From Apophysomyces variabilis (taxonomy: Eukaryota > Mucoromycota > Mucoromycetes > Mucorales > Mucoraceae): a stretch of 64,000 bases of DNA. A model generated the notes under the pieces. That model saw only the letters and a program-made list of their open reading frames with translations, was not told the origin of the DNA and searched no databases. This document shows, piece by piece, positions 34,444 to 48,793 of the stretch; position 1 is the first letter of the stretch, and every line of letters begins with the position of its first letter. The translations under genes were made by a program, and so were the position numbers. Where the stretch lies: assembly GCA_002749535.1 (NCBI GenBank), contig MZZL01000393.1, positions 1,047,511 to 1,111,510 of the forward strand. The letters run 5' to 3'.

Positions 34444-35586
34444 TCGAAGTATATCTTTATGTAAGGTGTCCAGGGTCCGGTCACTGCCAAAGTTCCACAA
34501 CTTTAGAGACGATCCGCGCAGTTTAAAATTCATTTCGTGGACCATGCTAAGAAATAGGTCCTTTAAAAAAATGTTCTTGTTTACTAAGTACTCTTTTCGT
34601 GTTTTGGTTAGCTGCAGTGATAGCTTGCTCCGGTAACTTGGACAGTAACCTGCCCATGAATAACCGGGAGGAGAAGTAGCCCAAGGCAGTTCTTATTTCA
34701 ATAGCTCATTTTGATGGCTTGTGAATACTCTTATGGCAAAAATTGTCAATTTTTATTTACAAAGCTTAATAGCAAACTGCATCTAAACTTAGCTAGACAA
34801 CACATATGGAAAGGCAGTAAATAATTCAACCTTTTACCATGACACAAACCGTCAATAAAAAGCCGATACTGATCATATGAAAAAGAGTAAGAAGGAGACA
34901 TCTGAAGTATTGTACTGTGCAATGGATAGCACTCCGACTAGACTTGTCAAATAATATTTGGGACAGCCTTTTCTTTTTCATATCATCCCTGTGGTGGTAA
35001 TGCTCTCCTGATTATTCTGACAACTGTTGAAAGCAAGGGGACACAGTTCACGATGGATAATATCACTTAGCTTTATAGGCTCTTTTAAAGGCTACATCGC
35101 CCTTTCGTTGAGCTATATTCCTTATGTGAACGAGTTTCTATTAAATGTTAAGCGTATAAAAACAATTGACTGTATACCTACAAATTCAATTCATTGTTTT
35201 CATGTATTCTGCAACGAGACACCTGTATTGCTTCCAATCACTCTACGATGTGTTCAATAACACAGAGCTAAGTGCCTACTTGTAATTAGTCTATTAGAAT
35301 GCCAATATTTGGCTCTGTAGTGTAATAGGGAATTATATCTTTTGTTTTTTCTAATCAAGTTCAACCCTGAACGATTGAACAAGCTGGATCTTAAAAAGTT
35401 CATGGCATTAGGGTCTACTTGTTTTTCGACTGGCACTTTGTAACACCGTTTTAAATCCCCGCGTGCACTTTCACTCTCCACTTTCCTCTTCTCTCTTTCC
35501 CTCTCTCTTTTTTTGTTTCCTTTGAACTTTGTTTCATCGCCTTGCTTCTTCCTGCTTGTTCGACTCCGAGATAAAGAAAGGGAACT
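34444..35586. other. Divergent promoter region between presequence protease and Rac1
   Basis: 1.14 kb without a supported gene. The final 150 bases before Rac1 are strongly CT-rich (35450-35580), typical of a fungal transcription start. Confidence 0.5.
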
Positions 35587-36526
<940 letters not shown>

Positions 36527-36893
36527 GAAAGAAGCAAAACAACTCAAAAGAAATAGGCCTCCGGGCAATATCCTCATTGACTTCTTTTTCTGATCCACCA
36601 CAAATTAATGCACCCTTATTTTTTCTACTTTGTTTCTTCGCTACACAAATTATACAAGGTATTGATGCTTTTATATTCTACGACTATTTCCTAGATTTTT
36701 TTGTTACTATAACAATGTGGATCCAATTAATTGATGATTTGAGGAAAGAAACAATATATTCACATTGCATTGTACCACAGCCATATCCAGCCCCGTTCGA
36801 GCCATGTTTTCTAGCTCATTTGGTCAGTGTTACCGAACACGATATATCTAGAAAACTTAGATTGAATACACAAAATACATATGACTAAATCAT
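36527..36893. other. Convergent intergenic region
   Basis: 366 bases between the Rac1 and GCL modifier stop codons. AT-rich 3' regions, nothing else visible. Confidence 0.6.
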
Positions 36894-37905
36894 TTACCCT
36901 TTATCGGTGACGACGCTTCGACAGTTCTCAAACACATGGTACTTGACTGCCCATAGTGGAGAAACATTCGCTTTGTCTATAACACCATGCGATCGTAGTA
37001 ATGAGGAGAATCCCGCAGTGGTAAGAATATCTAACCAAAACCATCGGCCGTTACAACACAGCCACTTTTCATTGTGACCTAGTCATTGCTTTTACCTGCA
37101 GAATCACCGTTGTGCAGTAATTCCACACCGTTCTGCTTTGCCAAACCCAGTAACTCCGTGGGCATGTTGCAGCACTGGTCAACAGTGATTTGGTTAATCT
37201 TTGGTTTGACTTTCACATTAGGATCGTGCAAGAAGTCGTACAGGTCGGCATGAGTGAAATCTGTAAGACCTAGTTTTCCGACGGAACCGTTGTCCTGATG
37301 AGCTTCTAATAACGGCCAGAGTGCCTTGGTGCGTTCTACATCTGAGGACAAGATAAACGTATCCACCAGTGATACACGAAGGATCTTCTGAAGGTGTCGC
37401 AGAGCGTCGTCGATGATTTGTGATGCGGGGTATGAATCGGTTTGATGAAGATAAAATAATTTAACTGTCCAAAAAGTTAGGTACTTGTAGTTTGAGATAT
37501 CAACTCTCTCTCTCTGGTATTTTCAACGGCCCATTCTCTTTCTTCTTTCTTCATACCTGTAACTTCAATATTTCCTCGATCTTCTGGTGCAATGCCTCCC
37601 AATCGCAGATCAGGTACTTCTAACAGTTGCTCTTCTGAGTAATACCGAAACGAGGGTTTATTGGCACGCAGTGAGTTTCGAAGCGTATCGTCTATGGCTG
37701 TGATCAACTAGTTCCGCAAGAAAAGACCGAGAAAAAAACAGTTAGAGACGGGTACTATCGTCCATAGATCGTGCAAACATACTTCTTTCTCTGACTTTTT
37801 ATGTAATCCTCCCGCAACCCCTGTACGCATAACATTGCCCGTATAAAGAACAATATGTTTGAAACTGGGAATGTTATCCGTCGTAAGTATCGTTTGAGCA
37901 GGCAT
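36894..37905 (-). CDS. Glutamate-cysteine ligase modifier subunit (aldo-keto reductase fold)
   Basis: Four exons on minus (37905-37783, 37707-37557, 37464-37096, 37030-36894) encode 259 residues. The modifier subunit binds the catalytic subunit and raises its affinity for glutamate in the first step of glutathione synthesis. The reading matches the GCLM family: VKLFYLHQTD starts the barrel, followed by LSSDVERTKALWPLLE, GLTDFTHADLYDFL, KINQITVDQCCNMP and ELLHNGDSADILT. It lacks the full catalytic tetrad of true reductases, as expected. The product acts in the cytosol in oxidant defence, alongside the catalase in this window. The start is the first ATG; the open frame upstream has none. Confidence 0.88.
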
Positions 37906-38895
37906 CGATGTGAAAGTTATTCCTTGTCTTTTCTTCTTGGGCGGCGGGGAGAAAAACAAAAGTAGAGCTTATCAGGAAGAAAAAAAAAGATGGATTTTAC
38001 AAGGAGCGTGACTGGTTTCTGACAAATGTTTGAAAAAAAAAGGGTTCATGCAAACCCAAAAAAGCTCGGATATTATCATGGAGAAAAAAAACTTGAGCCG
38101 AAATATATTTGCTTATACTTGTTGGAACCATATAACAAATCATAAAAAGCTGGAGGCAAAAGATAAGTCAAAGAGCTTTGGTACTGTCTATGCACCACGG
38201 TGTCACAAGCGTATGCTTGGAAAAGCCCACAGGGTTGCTGACAAATCAAGGAACCCATGCGACCTTCTTGTCGTGCATGAAGCAGTTGGCTTGGACAGGA
38301 TGTGGCTAAAGGAAGTAACAATAGAGATGCTCCCAAGTCCCCGCAGCTCGGCTATAACATAGCAAGGGTTGCGGAGTCGACAAAGATAAGATGGGAATTA
38401 TGAGACATCAACACACACAATAGGGCCGACTTGCTTCGGAGACAGCTAGAAATGCAAAAAGGTCTGATCGCTACATGCGCGTTTAAACACTCTGAAAACA
38501 GGGAGAGATATATATATAGAGAGAGAGGCATTTTTGGAGGTTCACACTTTCTGATTCCACTCTCTAGATAATCTGAGACCAGAGACAATTAAAATGTCTC
38601 AGAGAAAGTAATCTCCGTCAGGGCCGACAAATCGCTACCCTAAACTAACTTTCTTCCCCTTGACCGTCGCAGCATGAAGTGTTGGGAACTTTTTGTCCTA
38701 TTTGCGATGAAACTAGGGATTAAGTAGCTATAAATATTTCAGTAACAACACTATTGATTTTAAATGATCATAAAGGAGCAAAGAGAAGGGGGGGGAGGTT
38801 GGATGTATTTTACGCAAGACAAATGATATCACATACATCAAGAAAATGTAAAGGAGGAATAATAACCAGAGAGAGAGAGATTGTGTGTGTTTTCC
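37906..38895. other. Intergenic region
   Basis: No supported gene in nearly 1 kb. A 110-codon plus frame at 38030-38362 has no motif. A short TATATATA/GAGAGAGAG tract lies near 38508-38527. Confidence 0.5.
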
Positions 38896-39884
38896 TTAGT
38901 AAGGGTCTCTGTTTTCTGCCCTTTCAATCATATCATATAACACTTTTGCTTCAGGCGGTGATTCAAGCGTGCCTTTCAATAGTTGTTCCGCCTTAATAGG
39001 TGCGCCATAAAACGATGCGTTTGTCTTTGAGAGTTCAATTAACGCAGTGCCCTCAATACTCATGCCTAGATTCATCCAAACGCGTTGATTAAAACCTTTA
39101 TAGTATCGAGCAATTTTTACTTGGTTACCTGCAAATATGCCCTTCGATTTGCTGTAAGAAAACGTGGGTGCTATTTTTCCCTTTGTAACGTCTCCTGTCA
39201 CCGCAGCCTCGCCACCAGCACCTATTGGACCAGCACTCACAGCAATACTGCCTCCAAGTGTAATGTTTCCTCCCTTTGAGAAAGCAGCGACAGCTTCTTC
39301 GCTATTTAGGATAAGCACAACATCGGTGATGTCTGCACCAACTTGTGGTCCGATACCCACACCGCCTGTGGCTATCATACTAGGAGGACTCCATTCTTAA
39401 CCAACACAATCAGCCATTTTTTCCCCTTATTTAATCGCAGCAAATCAAAAAAGAAAACCTTACTTCCGTTGGGTAGTCTAACGAACAGACATGATAAGCA
39501 ACCAAAAGTCTCTGAGGAGAAGAGTCACTCTTTGTCCTTTTTACCTGGCTACAACAATGCCGCTACCAGCACGCACGCTCCAAAGGAATCCTGCTTTTAC
39601 CACTGTAAAAATGGCTAGACCTTTGGCTTCTTTGATCACAGAGACGGGAATAATCGTGTCAAACCCATTTTCGATCTCTTCCTTGACTTTTTTTTGGACC
39701 TTTGTTTCAGTACACATGATCTACCCATTAGACATGCCCATGACTTACGGATAAATTGCTCGAGGATTCTTGCGGCCTTGGCACATTCTTCAGCGAGTGT
39801 ACCAGGGCGAGGGTTGTTCACATTGACATTGCTAAGCTTCTCGCCAGCGAAATTAAAGAACTGTTTACCCGCTTTCTGGCTCAT
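38896..39884 (-). CDS. SYLF-domain protein (Ysc84/SH3YL1 family)
   Basis: Four exons on minus (39884-39749, 39677-39545, 39477-39464, 39395-38896) encode 260 residues, almost entirely SYLF (DUF500) domain. The domain binds phosphoinositides and, in Ysc84, actin during endocytosis. Landmarks are LAEECAKAARILEQF, IPVSVIKEAKGLAIFTVVKAGF, SGIVVARLPNGKWSPPS and ATGGVGIGPQVGADITDVVLIL. Unlike yeast Ysc84 there is no C-terminal SH3 domain, so it would act alone or through other partners. Exon 3 is a 14-base micro-exon coding LPNG. The exon 1/2 junction was chosen by reading frame (GGAAG acceptor) and is the least certain border. Confidence 0.85.
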
Positions 39885-41070
39885 GGAGGTTGCACCTACG
39901 TGTCGTTTAGAATAACAGTCGAGTCAACTTCATTTCGTACTTTTAGCTGCTTCCGTTGCCTTTTCCTTATACTGGTTGAACATGACGCAATAAAGGAAAA
40001 GATGATTAAAAAAATTTTTTTTCCTTCATGTGGCAAGCACTTTTTGCAGGTTGCACCACCTCTGGATAAACCAGACAAAGCCGTTTTCAGATAATATCAC
40101 AGTAGGAGTCAACCTACTTTTCATTTCCTAACGCGTTTGATGCCTCTAAGCAGAAGTACAAAAAGCGTTCATATATGTGCTGTAAGCTTAGAGAATAGCA
40201 GCCTTAACTCGTAGCCATAGCTATGGAAAACGACCGAGTGGGAGCTTCTTACATTGACTGATGGTAGCTGTTTGCTTCGAAGTAAGCATAAAGATAACTT
40301 ACTGTACTGCGATAAACACCCATACTCAATAAAAAATTTGCCGTCCGAATAAAGGTACATCCGTATCTTTTACTAGGAAGGACCCTTTCAAACGTGCAAA
40401 ACGTTACTATCTGCATTAATGGTATAGCCATGAAGCACCAATCGTTCGCGATGTACGAACTTTGTAATATCTTGCATTGACTAACTACCTGACAATGACT
40501 AGCTTTGCTAGTAAACATGTCTATGTTTTGAACATTGCTGTATCATCTTAATCTTCGTGATATGAAAGCTGCGAAATATGTGTATGCTTATTTTGCAGAA
40601 AATTTGACATAATACTAGAACAAAGCTATGGTCCAAGGAATAACGATACAAGACCATCATAAGCTTTGTTAGGATGGCATTGCGCAAAATATACTATCGA
40701 TTGACTAATCCGTTAATTGATCGAAGACCACTATTCATGTATGATCTTGTAGATTAGGTCACCCGGCACGCCCATGAAGAATATGTGTGTTTTAAGGCTG
40801 AAGAGTAACCGTATTCTTTTTATTACAATGACAGCAAAGTGATCAAGAAATAGTACCTAGGCTGCTGCGCACTTAAGTCAACTCATAGTGCGTCTACAAT
40901 TACTGGCAGCCAACGTAGACACATCTTTTATTCCTTGCTCCAATTCTTATAAACTATAGACAATCTGTACCAGTTCATTTTAGATTTCAAACATAGAGAA
41001 ATATCCTCACGTTAAAGAAAAAATATACAAAACATTATTATAACGAATATTATATAATATATAAAATACA
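39885..41070. other. Intergenic region
   Basis: 1.2 kb with no supported gene; AT-rich, with several short frames lacking motifs. Confidence 0.5.
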
Positions 41071-42984
41071 TCAGATGGTATCTGCAAACCAGGGTAGGTT
41101 CGGGATATCTTGCAGCTTTATGCGCTTGTCAGGGTTCCTGACAAGTATGCGTTCCACGACTTGTCTTGCTTCTGCGCTTATGGAGTGGTTGGGCGGCCAT
41201 TTGGTTTCGGCTTTGACAATGCGGTAAAACAATTGCGATACTCGTTCGCCCTTGGCTGGGTTATACCTGAATGGCAGGTACCCTACCAATAATGCATAGA
41301 GAATGATACCAAGTGCCCAGGTATCCGTTTTTCGACCGTCATAACCCAGGCCCTGTACGATCTCTGGTGCAGTATACTCTTCACTTCCGCATCGTGTGGT
41401 AAGAGTTGGTGCTTCCGGATCCACTACGCGAGCCAAACCAAAATCCGTGACTTTTACTATCGGCGTACCGTCCTCAGTGATATGTACCAAAACGTCTAAA
41501 AATAATTAATTGTATAGCGAAACGTTCGAACCAAGTATATGGTACTTACTTTCTAACTTCAGATCACGATGTACTATATTATGTTGATGCATCCACCGTA
41601 CAACGTCCACAAGGCTTAAAAATGTCTTTTTGATCAACTGCTCGTCTAATTGTTGTTGATCTCTGTGCATCTTTTGCACAAGGTCGAAAAGCTCGCCACC
41701 ACGCGCGTATTCCAGTACAATGCATAGGTCTCGCTCGGTTTCCATAGTTGCTTCTAGCTGAACGACATTTGGATGATGAATATACTAAAAATGTTTGCCT
41801 CATGATTAGATCGCTATCTCTCTAGCTTTTGTTTATTTATTTACCTTCAGGATGCCCACCTCGCGCTCTATACTAGACCGCATTCGTGAATCGTTGAGCA
41901 TTCGTTCTTTTTGTATAACCTTGATAGCATATTTCTCGCCATTGTACAGGTTTTCTGCAAGATAAACTTTTGAGAATGCGCCAACTCCCAGCAATTTCTT
42001 TATGCGATATTTGTCAAGTTGTTTGTTTATCAGATATTCCTCCTCTGAGTATCGGAATGATGCGGGTGTATTAAACTTCTGTTCACGGGTCATTGGAATA
42101 TCCCATATCCGCCTTTGGTGGTAGGTTGGATCCTCAATATCCCCTAGCATTGGTTCTTCTGAGAGTGAAGGAATTTTATCTTCTGCAAGAGGCGGAAAGG
42201 ACGGGGAGACAGCAATAACCGGTATACTAATGGAAGGACCTTCTTCTGGTGTTACAGGAGAATTTGCTGGATCTAATCGATCCTTTAGAAAGGTATAATG
42301 TGAATGTTCTGTGGGAGAATAGGATACAGGCATCGGCGTAGGTAACGGCATGATTTCGTCATCTGAGTATGAGCCTGATCGACGGACCAGAGACTGTGGC
42401 GAAGGTGACGCCAGCGTCTGATGGTTATTGATAGCATTCGAAATGGTTGTTGCATGAAGGTTATTAGGGATAGGTGAGAGGATAGATGCAGAGTTTGTTG
42501 TTGTTGTCGTCGTCGTAGTAGTAGTAGTTATGGTAGGTGTGGTATGCCGACTAGCAGCCATGATATTGCGCAGCCGGCTTGCATAAGACTGTGAATCATC
42601 GGTGGATTCCGTTCGGCAAGAATGAATAGCAGTTTGACGCAAAGATGGTGGTGGACGTGGTGTCGGCATGTCACTCGCGTGAAAGAAAGCGTTATTTTTA
42701 GATCCTTCCGCAAATCGCTTATTAAGCGAATCAGGGTCGGTCAGGATACCAAGACCTTTGGATACTTGTCTCCGATGGCTTACAGGGGAAGCCTTTGTGT
42801 TATTATTGGTTGGATCAACCTATTTCATGATATTACGAGGTCAACAAATTGATATTTCCACATTTTATTTTTCTTTGCAAGAGATCCTTGCCTTCGACAT
42901 TTCGTTCTCTTCATTGGATATTTTGTCTAAATCGTCCCTGTCTATTGATGGCATTATGGTCGTACGTGTCAAGTCTTCGAGCAT
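41071..42984 (-). CDS. Serine/threonine protein kinase, CAMK-like
   Basis: Four exons on minus (42984-42892, 42819-41845, 41784-41550, 41495-41071) encode 575 residues. Residues 1-300 are low-complexity Ser/Thr/Pro-rich with a run of ten or more Thr. The kinase domain then starts at the glycine loop GVGAFSKVY, with the ATP-binding Lys in YAIKVI, HRDLKLEN catalytic loop, VTDFGLA metal loop and CGSEEYTAPEIV activation segment. No regulatory tail follows the domain. The CGSEEY and DTWALGIILYALL motifs point to fungal CAMK-group kinases; I cannot assign an orthologue. Exon 1 ends in AAG followed by GCAAGG, so intron 1 would be a GC-AG intron. Without it the protein would start at 42669. Confidence 0.88.
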
Positions 42985-43778
42985 GGATCGTTCAAGTCAA
43001 AGTAACTTCGTTTTACGTGTGTAGGTGAGTGTTTGACAGTGATGCGTTAACAAGGAGAAGGGATAAAGGTGAGAAAGGCACTAAAATCAAAAAAATAAAA
43101 AAATCAGTGGACCTCTAAAATGGCGGACTTTTGATGAATGACGTCTTGTTGGGCTTTGTTCAACTTTTTTTGTTTTGGAAGAAGTCCGGTTTCAAAAAGA
43201 GGTTTCCAGAAAAATGATGAACTTGTTCTCCAATTTAAAGAAGCGATCCTTCCCAGAAAATCATATGCATATGCGTGAATGTGTATATAAAAACCATTAA
43301 TATCAGCTGATCAAACAACCTATGTTCATGTCTCCCATAAATATATCCCACCATTTGAGTAAAAAGTACTGCGTTCCCATTTGAACAACCCAGTGTTATA
43401 ACTTGCTGATCAATCAACTTTTTCGGATTTATAGATAAAGTACTAATATGGTAACACGTAGCGTTGAATTTAAGGGAGGTTTTGATGGTGCGTGTGCAAT
43501 CTCCTGATGGCATGCTTTTTTTTCCCTTGACCGCGTTGAACTTCGTTTCCGAATCGTATTTCCACTTTAATCATACAGAAACAAGGTAACAATAATAAGA
43601 AGTAACCCTTAAAGTTTAATTCATGAGATTATGGCATCCAATGCAATCACTTTTTTAACTTACATTATTTTTATTTAATGGAACCAGGTTCGCGTGGTCG
43701 GGCCAACGTGCCATAAAAATTGGGGTCTTTTTTGTTTAACATATCAGATGCTGTAATGTAAAAATATATGTATAGTTT
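42985..43778. other. Intergenic region
   Basis: Promoter side of the kinase gene and 3' side of the sugar kinase gene. No gene seen. Confidence 0.55.
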
Positions 43779-45293
43779 TTATATTTGCTGTAGTTCCGTA
43801 AAGAAAGGGATCGATGATGAATAAGAATAATTGGATACTGTGGATCGTCGTGTTGCCGTACTTCGATTGTCGTCAGTCAAGGACGATCGCGAGTCTTCTT
43901 CGCTTTTTGATTTTGAACTTTCTGTTGATGTTGTCCTCTTCACATCGATGCTTAACCATTTACCATCCGATTTTTGTCGTCCATGTGCAGCTGTCAGCAG
44001 AGAAGCCTCCCAAAGACGGTACACCACCTTGGCTAAACCATCAAACCCAGATTGCGCCACCTTACGACTTGCCAATTCACAGGAAAATTTGAGAGATGAT
44101 AACAAACCAAGACCTCGACTGAGACAGAAAATAACGCCTGCAATAAATGTATCGCCTGCTCCTACCGAATCAACTACTTGATGAATAGGCAGAGCTGAAG
44201 CATGCATAAATTCGCCACGCGGAACGGCTTGTACACATGTGGCACCTTGAGCACCCCAAGTACAAAACAAGATGGACCTTTGTAATAGATTGTCTCAGAC
44301 AAAATAGAATTCTATTAAAGCACCTACTGTGGTTTGCACTTCGGTATCATCGCTTTTAAAAAGTCCTTGGGATGAACATATCCTCTCTTTTCGGCAAATA
44401 ACTTCGAGAAAAAGACAACATCGCCCTAGCAACGAAGTTTAGCTCTGCACATAAAACATGGATTAGCCTACTTTTGGCATCAATAAGTCGATATTTTCCC
44501 GATCCGGTTTCTCTAGTTCAACCGAAATGGTCAGGTGGGGTCGCCACCCTTCTCTTATTGCCTTGGCTTCTAACCATTCAATTTGCTGAAGCGTCTGATC
44601 AATATTGCGGCCTTCAAAATGGACCCACGAGAAGGGCACGACAGTATCAAAGTCCATGGTCTTTTGGATCGTAGCCATTTCGAACTTGCGAGCAAATTCG
44701 TCGCGTGTAATCTCCTCAGTGCTAATCGTAGGTTAAAGTCTTGGATATCTAGAGTTGTCTTACTTTGTGCATGATATAATGGTTCTAGATCCGGTTTCTT
44801 TGCTGTGAATAATATAGGAAGATGGTGTCGGCGTTTTTCGGTTGATGCACACGGAGGTATTGATAGCCTTTGATTCTAGCTGGGATAAGAGTGAACTAAC
44901 ATACGGTAAATGATGAATGAACGCGACCAAACCCATTGCTCACCTTGCACTTTCTTTTGGTCCCACGGCAGACATAAGCCAAACATTGACTCTGGGAAAC
45001 TGGGATAAAACTTCGGCCGCATTCGCGCTGTTTCCTCCACGTCGTTGTTCCATAGATTCAGCACGGCGCTTGGAATCTTCTTCAGGGAATCGATCCATGT
45101 AAAGGATTGTGTCAAGGTAGATCTGACCTACGAGTAGGACATTCACCGGCTTGTAACTTGAACTATCAGTAACGGTCAAACTGGGCAAGCAATCCCAGGA
45201 GTTAGATCTCGAAGGTGCACGGGACGAAGATGAGGACGATGCTTCGGACAAACTGGCTTTGCTTCGTGTCTTTTTTGCGAATGGTAAGCCCAT
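43779..45293 (-). CDS. pfkB-family carbohydrate kinase (ketohexokinase/ribokinase-like)
   Basis: Five exons on minus (45293-44944, 44895-44764, 44721-44472, 44425-44328, 44277-43779) encode 442 residues. The fold begins with VNVLLVGQIYLDTILYMDRFP and RRGGNSANAAEVL, the substrate end of the family. The ATP-binding signature VDSVGAGDTFIAGVIF contains the catalytic Asp. The YIIHSKETGSRTII block resembles ketohexokinase. It probably phosphorylates fructose or a related sugar; substrate is inferred. A Ser-rich head of about 45 residues and a Ser/Thr-rich tail of about 90 residues flank the enzyme core and are unusual for bacterial relatives, suggesting phospho-regulation. Confidence 0.88.
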
Positions 45294-48200
45294 TAGTGTT
45301 TAGAGAAGGAAGCTAAAGAGACACACGTATCACATGCTGAGCCAAAAAAAATAGCAGGAAAAAATTGCTAGCTTAGAAAGCGCTCGAATAACATCGGCTG
45401 GAACAACTGACGTTTGCTAATATGTTACCAATTCCTCTTATTTCACCGCACGTTTGATCGAATGTCGTACCAGACCCGTCTTGCGGGACGACACAGATTG
45501 ACATAACAATCCGACGCCTTTACTTAGATACTTGTTGTAGCTACCTATAAACCAATGCCATTATTAGCGCTTACCGAAACAAGGTATCAGTAAATAAAAC
45601 AGCATGGTCCTTTCTTCGTACAGTTCTGCAGTGCCTTCTGCTCAAAGTATTTGTTCTTCCGTTCCGCGGTTATTCGTGAGGCTACATTATCGGAGAACGA
45701 ACTCCAGGCACCATTCACTCTCGTACCACCCGGCCATGGTATGAATTGGGAAAGCACGTGTGGAAGTTGTCGTTTCTATATTGCATCTACAAAAGAAAAT
45801 AGTAGCTTATAAGCTGAAACCATTTTAGATAGCTTGAAGCAAATAAATGCAGATTGGGCTTTTAAACGAAAGAATTAGGTCAGATCGATCTCTTCATGTT
45901 GCCAAAATTTGCTATTGTCTTATACAATGGCGAAGTTGATCCACAATACTTGCTGGCGGAGAATGCTGTGTCGGAGATATACCAATTATTACCCACATTG
46001 ACCTTTCTGCTGATCACCTAAAGCGCCGGTACGACGCGGATCGTTGTGCCTACTAATGATGTACTACCTTGATCGACGTGGATGGCAATTGTCATTAAAT
46101 TTTTAATGGTTGTTGTTGGCTTTGCTAATGCAGGTTCCTATGCAGCTTCACATGACGGACGGCTTCGCATAATGCTAAACAACATACCATTCTGCTTCTT
46201 TAATCCGTCGTCTCGGAATACGATACCCTTCGGACATAACCACAGTTACTATTCCAAATCGAGAAAAGTCAATATCCGTATTATAGGATTTTCCGGAAGG
46301 CACAGTCCATTCACAGATAATGCAAAAATAGGTTCTATTCCAAGATTCCGTAAACAGCATATTGAGGCTCGGTCATACGATAGAAATGGAATCATTGTAT
46401 TATTAACTACCTGGACACTCGCTAAGCAACCAAGAAAAGTCATATGTCTCAGAGATCACATTTGACATTGTTAACATCAGATCAGGCAATTACGACCATA
46501 GCACTTTAGTAGCCAACTGGCATAGTTATAAACGGCTGTGGTCCGACAGAAACAAGAGTAAATTTTTTTTTTGGGGAACATATAAATTCACGATAACAAG
46601 CCCTGAGGCAGTGGTATTTTTGGAAAGGGAATATCAAACTGTTACTGCTGCTAACATATCTTTGTCGACCTCACATAAATTGCTTACAGATAAGTATTAA
46701 CTAGCAGATGTTTCGAGCAATATCTGCAGATTGTAGCATTGTGATGACAAAGAGGACGTAACACAAAATAGATATAGCCTCTCATTTTAGAGAGTGTCTT
46801 GCAGTAATCTGGGTCAAAGTGATACATGTACAATTGGCGACAGAGCGGTAATCATAGAAATATTATGACTCCACCTCCAGGATCTCTTTTGCTAATATGC
46901 TATCTTACTTCTGAAACTGCTTTACAACGCACCGTTACCGTGTAGCGCAGCGTATCATTCAATGATATTGAGCTTAAAATTAACTCGGTTAGTCATGGTC
47001 ATGTCTCCATTAGGCGTAACATCTTCAACGTATCAAGGCTGAAATCTGCAGCACAGCTGAGGAGCTTCCATAGCTTAATGAAATGATCTTGCATCGTCAG
47101 GACAGTGTTTTCCACCTTTGGTAGTAGTCAGAGGCCTCTTTTGCATTCATTATGCCTTCATTATGCAAGAATAGGATAATGTTCAAATGTTGTATAATCC
47201 TTCTATTAAGTACATAGATAGCTTGTCAATAGAGGAGCCAAGTTAAAACATTTTTCATTGCCATGCATAAGATGTCCCCCAATGTTATAAGCCTTTAGTA
47301 AAGTATGTTTTACACGTTTTAAACGGAATAGATGGACACAGACATAGTTACTCTGTACCAAAAATGGAGTACACACTGGTAGCTAAAGCATGGAAAAGTC
47401 CTAAAAGCGCTAGAGGTACGTAAGTCAACCTGTGATCGGTGAATCTTAGTTATCAACCATAGCAAGCCCTTTACAAAAGGCGAAGGTATTTAATATCGGT
47501 ATTCAACATCTCCGCAAACATATAGTGAGATGCTTGTGGGAAATTTCTCCGTTCGTATATCATTCACTGTCATGCTGGATACGCAAGGGTAAATAATGTG
47601 CAGGTCGCCTATTTCCTTCAGACTGACAGGCTATTGTGAACGGGTCTTGCAGCTAATTTGGGAGGTGATATTCTTTCAGGAGTACTTACAAAATACGTCA
47701 GTGTGATCTAAGTTAAAGGAGTGACCTTCTTTTAGGGCATTAAGTGTCGTTCGATCATGTCTCTGCTTAAGGTATTATTGGAGCAAAAATGACTCCAATG
47801 ACTTCCCCGCGCTGCATCAGAATGACCGATGATGGGTTATCACATTGTTGCTTCCCGCAGCAAATGCCAGCCTGACTTAACACAACAATACAAACGATGT
47901 ATGTTACCAAGTGATCGAAGCATTCTAAATAAGTTTTGCTAGAATATCGAACCAAAACGATAGTCCCTGGCTTTACGTTCTTAAATAGATCGTGGTTTGT
48001 AGGGTTATCTCTCTATTGAGGTGAAGTAGAATAAAAACATCCGTACTACAAGGCCGCCTTGAGCTGCAACAATGATATAATGGCGTAGGTTTTAATCATC
48101 GGATTGAAAAAGTGACACTAATTTTACGAGACAAATTGGAGAAACTATTGCAAAGCATTTGTAGATTTCACTTTGTGTTTCAGCATTTATGCGAACCCCT

Positions 48201-48793
48201 GTATAAGCAAGTCCGTACTTGTTCGTTCAAAACGGAGGGCTCGGAGTATCAACCCATTCAAAAGAGATGGTGACATTAAAAAGGGAGCTAGCAAAACGCT
48301 CCTTTCTGTACGCGATGGTTTAGATAGAACCGTGTTCGGCCGTCCGTAGTTATTAACCAATCCCTTCCTTTGGAATCAGGAAGAACGGCATCCCGCTCGA
48401 GAAATAGTAAAGATAACTACAAAAAGTTATCGCTCACACAATCTGCGGCAATGAATTCAAGCAATATGAAAAAGCGCATCCCTGACCACATGTTTCATTG
48501 TTCATGCCTTATCTTTTCTTAGATGCACAAGATGTCTTCATATAGTTAGGAAGGTATTTTAAATTTGTGTGCACTCTGAATGGTACGCTGGATAGGCATT
48601 TTATCGGTTAGTAAACATGAAGTTAATAAAGTGCTTTTCAAAGAGGCGGCAGAACGCAATATCGGTTAAAAATTTTGCGTTTGAAGTGATCGTAGTAAAA
48701 AGGAAATGATCACAAGATCTGACAATGATACAAATAAACACGTTTTCGACGACCGCCCAGGCAAAACACATCTTCTTTCTTCCCCCCCACAAA
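45294..48793. other. 3.5 kb gene-poor stretch
   Basis: I can support no gene. The best frame (46082-46465, plus, 127 codons) begins with a hydrophobic signal-like segment but has an equally open antisense frame, so it is probably chance. The DNA is AT-rich and not obviously repetitive; decayed transposon DNA is possible. Confidence 0.5.

Noticed and set aside
46082..46465. Frame of 127 codons with a signal-like start
   Set aside because: Antisense frames over the same bases are equally open and no family is recognisable, so a secreted protein cannot be supported.
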